Of a DNA stretch of 64,000 bases, positions 56,690 to 64,000 are shown piece by piece; the stretch's first letter is position 1, and every line of letters starts with the position of its first letter. This stretch comes from Blasia pusilla (taxonomy: Eukaryota > Marchantiophyta > Marchantiopsida > Blasiales), in assembly GCA_050084515.1 (NCBI GenBank), contig CM114271.1, positions 42,098,001-42,162,000 of the forward strand, read 5' to 3'. The translations under genes and the position numbers were made by a program. Under the pieces are notes generated by a model. The model searched no databases. It saw only the letters and a list, made by a program, of their open reading frames with translations, and was not told where the DNA came from.

Positions 56690-57760
56690 TACTTCTGAAG
56701 TGAGAGAGACTGTACTCATTAAGTAGTGCCTGTCGTAGCTTGCGACCATAGACCCCGTGCCTTGGTTGGACGGTGCTTGAGAGTGAGATGGGTGTAGAGA
56801 GAGAAGCAAGTGACGAAGGTACCATATGAGAGGAGGGAGACACTCTCGAATAGTCTGAGTGTATAGTGTGAGTGCTGACCAAACATTGTGTTTGTGCGGA
56901 GCTTCCAAGTGTCAACCAAGAAACTCTTCACCACACCATCTACTTTACCTGATTGGGATCCCAAATAGACATTACTTACCAGTGCAGCAGCTTTGGGCAA
57001 TGAATCAAGGCTACTGAATGTGTTGAATTTTGCGAAGGAGACCAAGTAATGACTAGAGGTTTCATCCCCATCGTCACACAAGGCGCAAGAGTTTAGTTGT
57101 GTTCCCATCATGGTTCAAGGGGATTGCCCCCATTCTGAACTTGAACTTAAGCCAGGTTCCCAAGCAAGGGGTTCCCCGCAAATAGTTCTTCAGTTCTGCC
57201 TTCTCAGGATATACCATCAAAAGAGAGAGGTCAGACATTTTCATGGCTTCCTCCATGCTGTTCTGTTGTGAGTGTTTGCCTACTGCTTTGGTTATGGTAT
57301 CCACGAATGCTTTCTCATCTTGCTCCCACAGTTCACGCCCTGCTGGGAGCATATCTCGCGTGTTGCACTGTGCTCGGACTTTGTCCCATATGTTGTGTTC
57401 ATACTCGAGCCTTGTGCTGATGATCTCACACGTGTCCACCATGAAGTCTCTGATGAAGAACCCAACACCCTTCATACCTCTATTGTTGTCTGCCTGGGTG
57501 TTGCACATCTTTCCAAACCATGCATAGTGTGGTACATGGGGTATCTCCATTAACTTGGTTTCCCAAGTTTCTTGACCACCGCATATATGTATTTGATTTT
57601 TCAGCTAAACTTCAGCAACCTCCAGCTGCTTCATTAGATGGGTCAGTCCACAGAAGTTCCAAGTACCCAAACAGAGACCTGTCACTAAGTGGGTTGGGGG
57701 TAGGCGGGCACGCTTTTGGCGTAGTTGTGGCTGCTTGCAACATGGAACCTCTTCATGTGT
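56690..57760 (-). mobile_element. Internally deleted LINE with APE-type endonuclease
   Basis: Reading leftwards: CLGTWNFCGLTHLMKQLEV and ICGGQETWETKL (about 57695-57560) match the start of an apurinic-type (EEP) endonuclease, with the Glu of QET/QEx. MKGVGFFIRDFMVD (57480-57440) continues it, then the frame runs straight into a region typical of the far C-terminus, GTWLKFKFRMGAIPLNHDGN, and a zinc-binding CALCDDGDETSSHYL (57087-57043). The remaining endonuclease and the whole RT are missing, so a large internal deletion joined the ends. One frameshift lies near 57090. This lineage is unrelated to the R2-like LINEs. Confidence 0.7.
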
Positions 57761-58800
57761 AGGCTCTTCATCGCTGGTTCCTTGGAGAGCACTAAAGATA
57801 TTAGGTGTTTAGATCACCAACAATTTTGTGGAGATGGGCCTTTCCTTCAAGCTGGAATCACCCTCAACTACCATAGCCTTCCAATTGTAGGCACATCTCA
57901 GTTCTTGAGACACCTGGTTTTTGTGGCAAGCCAAGTATTGGCCTCCTCTTCCTTTGATAGACGCCTTGAAGATACATTGAGACAAAGTTTACTATGGGAC
58001 GTACACCGAAAATGATCATGTGGAACCTTGGTCTCCTCCTATAGACCAGATTGAACTCTCCGCCTAGATTCAAACTTCGGGGGGCCTTTGATCGTCTTAC
58101 ATTAACATGCTCGTATTCCCCACCCAGCTTCGGAATGCTAAGCTTTGGTATGGGCCTTTGATAGGTGAACTGATACTCCTCACAAGCTTGGGAGAATGGA
58201 GATATGTTGGGCTCAAGGCCGCTGATTATATGTAGAGGTTTGACAAACAACTGATTTAGGATCTGGGGAGAATGTTTAAGCTCCCAGCCCGAGAGTCTAG
58301 ACAGGGACTCGCTCTCCTCTTTGTGCGGAGAGTCTGCCTCCCAGCGGCAGGGTGCCCAAAGAGAGCCCGCTTGTTACCCCTAGAGATCATCACTACATGC
58401 CAAGTTGAACAGCCCTGGCATTAAGCTGCAGAGGAGGGCCCATGGGCCCAGCTTCAAAAGAAGGAGAGGTCTCCATTTCTCCAACTAAGTCCACTAGACA
58501 CCTTACTTGTGATACAATTGCCACAAGTCACATGGATTACAAGACACAATAATCCACACCTACCAACCAGGGGAACGACATCGCAAGCTCACAACATGTT
58601 CCAACTACAGCAATGGGCAACTTGATAGAGAGTATTGCTATGTTGCTTGCACATGGTTCACTCATTATAAGCTACCCAGGAGCAGTGCTTTAGAACATGT
58701 CTTCCCAACATACCAGGCCTGTCGAGACTTGTAGTTTTGTGGTGACAGAGATAGAGACAAAGTGAGAGAGAGATTACATAAGCGTGTTGTGTTGTCTGGG
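57760..58800. other. Probable LINE 5' sequence and flank, no gene seen
   Basis: The minus-strand frame 58250-57864 (GGEYEHVNVRRSKAPRSLNL) may belong to the LINE 5' part, but I recognise no domain. The rest is unremarkable. Confidence 0.3.
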
Positions 58801-58802
58801 CT

Positions 58803-59215
58803 CTAGGCTCCACCAGAGGCTGTTGATGCAACAAATGCCATCGATGACGAGCGTGGCAGTGGGGCCATTGGACTCAAGGCGATAAATCTGGCCAGGCTTG
58901 GTCTCATCCGAGTGGAACAATCAGCCCAAAATTGTCCTCTGGAATTGCACGCTCCATCATTCATCCGCCAACCGCTATCCACTTCATACGGCATGGCAAC
59001 CAGCTCCAATTTCTTCTTGGAGAAATCAAAGATCCCAAAGCCATCTCTCACAACCATCACTAGACCCCACCCGCCTTCAATCAACGCCATCGTGCCTACT
59101 TGGAGCCCCACATTGTAGTCCGAGATTGAGAGAATGTGCACGGATTTCCTCGTTATGTCGACTTGGTAGTACTTCCTGATGCTCATATCCCATATCTGGA
59201 GCCGGCGATCCTAAT
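58803..59215 (-). pseudogene. SMP-30/regucalcin-like (gluconolactonase-family) pseudogene, frameshifted
   Basis: Minus-strand frame from about 59215 reads DRRLQIWDMSIRKYYQVDIT, ALIEGGWGLVMVVRDGFGIF and SGWRMNDGACNSRGQFWAD. RMNDGACxxRGxFWAG is the signature of SMP-30/regucalcin beta-propellers, whose members hydrolyse lactones with a metal ion. Near 58918 a one-base shift occurs; in the +1 frame the family sequence continues as DETKPGQIYRLESNGPTATL and VIDGI, before ending at about 58803. A stop (TAG) sits just upstream at about 59213. Roughly the first third of a normal ~300-residue protein is present. No introns are visible, so a processed pseudogene or a broken gene fragment are both possible. 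Confidence 0.75.
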
Positions 59216-59299
59216 TCTTCTCCACCTCCACTCGCTCTGATTCCAGCGCCTCCTTTCGCTCCACCTCAATGACGAGTCACTTCTCTCCCTTCTCCAAGT

Positions 59300-60140
59300 T
59301 CCAAAGGATAGAAGGCAAACAGGTGTGTGGTTGGCTTGAGGAGACTTGATTTAGCATAGGCACGTGTCTCCCTAGACGCACAAAATCAAATCTGACAAAT
59401 AGTCGACCCTTCGGACCATGGCACGAGGCACAAGTTGGGAAGCAAAAATTGGGTCCCTTACCCAGTTGTAGAGTTTTTTTAAGGGTATTAGGGCTTCACT
59501 TCTTATAGCCATCATTTTTTTTCTTCATTTTTTTCCTTTCCCCAATTAGTAACCCCCCATGGTGCGTTAACAGTATAGATAAGTGAATGGAGATGTGAGC
59601 AAATTTAAGAAAGAAATTTGGACTCGCTCCACTCTTACTCTATGTTAATATTTGTCTATTCTCTTCATACTACTATTTACGGCCCCTATTATAAATGCCT
59701 AAGCTTCCACTTGAGATCTGGTGGTTGCAAGTCTCCCAGAGTGCAGAGAAAGGAAAGATTGACAACGTGCAAATTGCAAACGTGTCATTGTTATCGCCGT
59801 TGGATGGTACACATATGCATAGCCCAACATTGGGATCCTTTTCTGTCATTGCATCAAAGATACCAACTTGGGCAAGGTTCTAACTTCCTTTCATTTAAGG
59901 CCATGAAGGACAAGTGTGGACGCTTTGTAATATTGAACCTCCGCAATTGATTAAGTCATTGTGCATTTTTCCATTTTTATCAACCCGTTTTGCCACCTCC
60001 TTCTTGATAGAGCCCATTTCACTCACTTGTGCACGAGATTGGACAAACAACTTACCCTACCCTATTTGAGCGCTTACTACACAAGTCACCAACACCTGCA
60101 CAATGCTACAAACCGTTGAATCTATGAATTGATAGGGGGT
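59300..60140. other. No gene seen
   Basis: AT-rich; the frame at 59618-59950 has no recognisable domain. Confidence 0.4.
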
Positions 60141-61149
60141 CACGTCTTGTAGGATAGATCGACGAGTTTAAAGTAGAGCGCCTTCTTGGATATTGCAAGA
60201 CCACCTCAGAAGGTCAATGAGCTACTAAGGCCTCGAGTAACTTGAGACAATAAGTTTCCCCTTTGTTTTGGCTCATTTGGAGCTGTATAGAGAAACTTAT
60301 TATTTCGGGTAAGCTACCGTTATGAGTAGAGTTGAATTTCCACTTTGGGAAGTGATCCCCTACAGCACGTCAAGAGCCAAAGAAGTGACATGCAAGCATA
60401 GGTTACCCTGGAGAGAGAGCCGCTCGTTTGTGGTCTTTGTTCTAAAAAATTCGTACAAGAGAGTGGCCCGCAGAAGCGTTGCCCAATTTTTTATAGGAAT
60501 TGAGTATGGGGCAGATTGCTCCATGTTGGTGCTTTGGGAGGACCTTATAGCTCTTATGTTTATGCTTAGACAGGTTTTAGAATTTATGTGGGAGAAATCA
60601 ACATAGAAGCGTTCCCCAAATTTTCGTAGGAATGGAGGCCGCGCGCTCCACGACAATCGCCGCAAGTTTATGATGGAAGGTCGAATGAGAAAACAAATTT
60701 TTCTACGTCATGGAACAAGATGTTTGCCACATTTTTAAAGAAATAGTGCACAATTTGGACATTTCAGCACAAAGTTGTGATTATTTCCATGGGCTACCAT
60801 AGCCAACATGTGAAGAAAGGTTATCACGTTTGTTAGGGTAGATCTACAAGATCTAGTAGAGCGCCTTTAAGGATACTGGAGGAAAACCTCACTAGGTTGA
60901 GAATAACCTGCGAAGGCCATGGGTAACCTCAGAGAGTAGGTTTCTCCCTTCGTTTCGCCTCATTTGGAGCCATATATAGAAACTTACTATTTCCGGTAAG
61001 TTACTATTTTGACCATAGTTGACTTCCCACTTTGGGAAGTGGCCCTTAACCTCCTGCAACAGGTCACGAGTCAAGGAGGTGACCTGCGAGCATAGGTTAT
61101 CATGGAGAGAGCTTGGGAGAGGGAAAGAGATATACCCAAAGAGAGAGAA

Positions 61150-62620
61150 TGTCGCGACCCTCATAAGCAAACGAACGCCAAACAGACGCCAAGCGAAACA
61201 TTAGAACATTAGTGAGCTCATGCTACGATGATTGCGCTTTGGAGAGGTCCCTTGGAAAAGTCCAAGAGACAAAACGCGCAATAGAGTTTGTGCGTTTCAT
61301 GCATTTATGGTCTAGACTAGGAAACATGGACTAAACGTGAACCAACACTTGAGATGAGTTGACTCTAGGAAGGTTGGTTGCCAAAGAGGTGATAACCAGA
61401 TTTGGAACGCAACTATCATTGGGGGATTGTGTTTCGGACCATAACTTTTAGTCCCAAGATGCGTTTGGCACAAGTAAGATGGCGTTGGAAAGCTTATGCA
61501 AAGAAAATTACAACGCACCAAATATCTCAGAAAACGCTCAAGCAAAGCTTGAGATATTTGCCAAAAATAACTCTAAGAGGAGTCGGGTTGAGGGCCAAAA
61601 TGAGGGGCCCGAGTGTCTTTCCCTAAAGTTATGGGGAGGGCGGAGATCCCTTTAAGTACTAGTAAGGGGGAGTATCTCCAAGGATTTTTGGAACCCAAAC
61701 CCCACTTTGAGTACCAAACGGCGTGTCAAGGGCACGTGATGGAGTGGGATTGGCATTGGAACTCGAAACCCAAACCTCATATAAGGGAGTGGATCTCGTA
61801 AGCCACACTTGGATTCCAACCTTCAACTCATTTTTGTGAGTCACGGTTAGGGATTCATTCGATGTCCATTGGACACTTGGAACCGCCAGGCATGCAAACG
61901 TCGTTTGAGGTTCCTGAACCGACCAGAAAGTCTGTCCCAAGTCTTGAGAGACTTGTCTATGTTGTAAACTAAGAAAACTATGAAGGTTGAGCTTGATGAG
62001 GGGCCGAGTCGAGATTGTTGGATTCTCAACATCCACTTCTCTAAGCACCATTAATCTGATCGGCCCCCTTGTATGAGGAGAAGCCTAGATTGATGGTTCC
62101 GACTTAGACATTGAAGAGTCATAGTAATATGACGTAGGTGGTTTGAGGAGTAGCTTTACTAAGTTTATCTAACCCTATATTGCATCAAGGGAAAAAATTT
62201 TCTATTAATAGAAACGAAGAAAAATAGGTAAAAACCCTACTTTTCTCGAGTAGTCAAATAGTCGGGAGCCGCAGCGGTAGCGCATTCTCGTATGTCGAGT
62301 TATCTCCCAATTCAGGTTCCATCGAAGCTCTTCTGTGAGCGCACGGACGGACTAGGCCACTTTGTATCTCTAAGTTTTGTAAAGATTTCAGTGATTTCGT
62401 CACTTTCTGTTTTCTCACAGTTGTAAACTAAGAAAACTATGAAGGTTGAGCTTGATGAGGGGCCGAGTCGAGAACTCGGAAAGTTAGAACGCTGATTGAA
62501 CCAGACCCGACTAACATGAGTGTGTGTTTGGGTGTAGATCAAGATTGAGAGTGTGTCCTACTTAACGCACGCTTTCGCAACATTAAAGATTTACGTTCAA
62601 AGAGAGTAGATGCACGATCG
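61150..62620 (+). mobile_element. LTR of the TGTCGCGACCC family, with an internal 405-bp insert
   Basis: Begins TGTCGCGACCCTCAT as in the 27827-28828 solo LTR (opposite orientation) and ends near 62619 at GAGAGTAGATGCACGAT, matching GAGAGTAGGCGCACGACA. It is longer than 1002 bp because an insert (62015-62419) lies inside, between two exact 54-bp direct copies. Confidence 0.8.
61961..62473. repeat. 54-bp direct duplication flanking a 405-bp insert
   Basis: 61961-62014 and 62420-62473 both run from GTTGTAAACTAAGAAAACTA to GGGGCCGAGTCGAGA, identical by eye. In the other LTR copies this segment occurs once and is continuous. Confidence 0.9.
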
Positions 62621-63728
62621 AGAGCTTGGGAGCTCATTCTCTCTTTGTTGAACCTCTTGGCATGAGACAACGGAGCTATGGTCCTCCTTGCCTCATGTAT
62701 GTAATCCAAGCCTCTCAATAGGAGAGTGGGTTTGGTTTGACATCAGAGAGATGGAGTTGTGCACCTTATGAGATATTGTGAGAGTGTTACTTGATTTACA
62801 AAGAGAGAATGAGAGCTACAATGCACAAGCTTGTTGATGTCTTGCTATGTTTTGAGGTTAGGAACCATGTTTTCCATTTGATAGCTCACAGGAGTGCTCA
62901 TGGGAGCAAGAGCCGTCTTCTGGGTGTTGTTTCTTTGCAATTTCTTCGTACGAGAGAGTGGCGCGCGAACGCATCGCCCAATTGTTGGTAGAAATTAAGT
63001 ATGGGAGCAAGTTTCTCCATGTTGGTGCTCTTGAGAGCATTATGTAGATTTATAGTTCATGTTTGTATAGGTTTTCAAATTTTTTGGGAGAAATCAATGC
63101 GGAAGCGTTGCCAAAATTTGTGGAGAAGGGTAGGTCATTGGCTACACCACAATAGCTGCCAATTTTTTATGAAAGGTTGAATGAAGAAATCAATTGACGA
63201 CATTGTAAATTAGAAAGTTGTACACATTGTCAAAGAAACAATGCAAAATTTGTACATTTGAGCACGAAGTTGTGACCATTTCTGTGGCTTCCATAGCCAA
63301 TTTGTGAAGGAAGAAGAAATTTCAAAATTCTTGGTAAAATCCTTCTTTGAGAGGTAGAAAAAAGTAAGAAATGATTTCATCCTAGTGCATAAGACAAGAG
63401 GAAAAAGTGATTTGAGGGTAACATCTAGTGGAAACTTTATTTAGTCGGTGTTGGCCCAAGATTTATGGGGCTTAGTGAAGTATAAGCCAAATGTGAAATA
63501 ATTTTAGTGAGTTGAATCTTGTTTTAAGGGTTTAGTGAAGTGGGAAGAAAAAAGATTTTGACTTTTTAATAAATTTAAAATAGAACCATATTTATCCACA
63601 TGTGAGATATCATAATTATTTTTGACTTTCATCGTCCAGGCCGTCCTTGCTCCATCTGTGTGGCCATCATTAACGGTGTCAATGATCATTCGCGGAAAAT
63701 TTCTTCACCATTGTTGATTGGACGGTAG

Positions 63729-64000
63729 ACATCAGGTCCAACTGTTCTTCAACCATGCAAGTCCACTCAAGCATCACTGGCTACAAACAAAGGGAGAGGA
63801 AAAGGAAAAGAAAAAGGGAAGACATCAAGGCCTAGAGATATTAACGAGGCATCTATTTCGAGTGGATGTGATCAAATCATTTGGATAGGAAGAGTTCAAA
63901 AAATTAGGAGGAAATATGGAGCCAAGTTTTCTCAATCTAGACATGAAGTGGATTTTCGAGATAGACCTGCCCCTCTAAATGAAGGTGGCGAATCTGTATG
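63729..64000 (+). CDS. Possible partial exon of an unknown gene at the right edge
   Basis: After an acceptor-like CGGTAG (63726-63728) or CATCAG (63730-63735), one frame stays open to the window end (about 90 codons): a Lys/Arg-rich start (GRGKEKKKGKTSRPRDINEA) then IIWIGRVQKIRRKYGAKF and EVDFRDRPAPLNEGGE. No family recognised. It could equally be part of an element outside the window. Confidence 0.35.

Larger units (their letters stand above)
60141..63310. repeat. Diverged repeat units interrupted by an LTR
   Basis: Unit 1 (about 60141-60780), unit 2 (about 60836-61149) and unit 3 (about 62800-63310) share blocks: GTAGAGCGCCTT (60171, 60856); CTCATTTGGAGC (60268, 60959); CCACTTTGGGAAGTG (60340, 61029); GAGAGTGGC then CATCGCCCAATT/GTTGCCCAATTT (60461, 62951); GGGAGAAATCAA (60591, 63086). 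Unit 2 stops where the 61150 LTR begins and unit 3 supplies the missing later part, so units 2 and 3 are probably one unit split by the LTR. Confidence 0.65.

Noticed and set aside
62268-62340. tRNA gene
   Set aside because: The A- and B-box resemblance is weak and I cannot fold an acceptor stem or anticodon arm. At most a tRNA-derived SINE piece.

Overview
The window reads as nuclear DNA of a land plant, most likely a non-flowering one. A bryophyte is my best guess; a lycophyte or charophyte-grade relative is not excluded. Evidence: canonical GT-AG introns of a few hundred bases, a plant-type PRA1 gene, a plant MAPKKK-like kinase, and a repeat load rich in lineages uncommon in flowering plants (R2-like LINEs with a restriction-like endonuclease; Ty3/gypsy elements carrying a DNA methyltransferase domain or a PHD finger). 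The species call is inference.

Only three convincing host genes are visible. (1) At 2-4978 (+) is the 3' part of a multi-exon gene for a long coiled-coil protein; six exons join in phase 0. (2) At 23932-24552 (-) is an intronless PRA1-family gene. (3) At 53638-54618 (+) is an intronless MAPKKK-like kinase. A frameshifted SMP-30/regucalcin-like pseudogene lies at 58803-59215 (-), and an exon of an unknown gene may run off the right edge (63729-64000, +).

The rest is a graveyard of nested transposable elements. 9.7-12.4 kb (+): Ty3/gypsy gag, protease and a C5-cytosine DNA methyltransferase domain. 13.8-15.7 kb (-): a chromodomain Ty3/gypsy remnant. 17.2-17.9 kb (-): a Ty1/copia reverse transcriptase fragment. 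18.4-19.4 kb (-) and 25.7-30.1 kb (-): two copies of one R2-like LINE, the second split by a 1002-bp solo LTR with an exact target duplication. 30.9-34.4 kb and 36.4-39.45 kb (+): two copies of an unfamiliar element whose reading frame resembles a permuted amino-methyltransferase and which is studded with 27-bp palindromes. 42.7-49.3 kb: a Ty3/gypsy RT-RNaseH-integrase element ending in a PHD finger and invaded by two further LTR-like insertions. 50.9-51.8 kb (+): a second, better preserved R2-like endonuclease end. 56.7-57.8 kb (-): an internally deleted LINE with an APE-type endonuclease. 60.1-63.3 kb: repeats invaded by another copy of the solo-LTR family.

The most novel signal is the 31-39 kb element. 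Two diverged copies keep the same layout: coding block with a DPPY-like motif, palindrome array in what looks like an intron, coding block with PxxLL...PGDLV and a glycine loop, then a second palindrome array. With the C5-methyltransferase and PHD elements, this window holds three separate cases of mobile elements that captured chromatin or DNA-modification domains.
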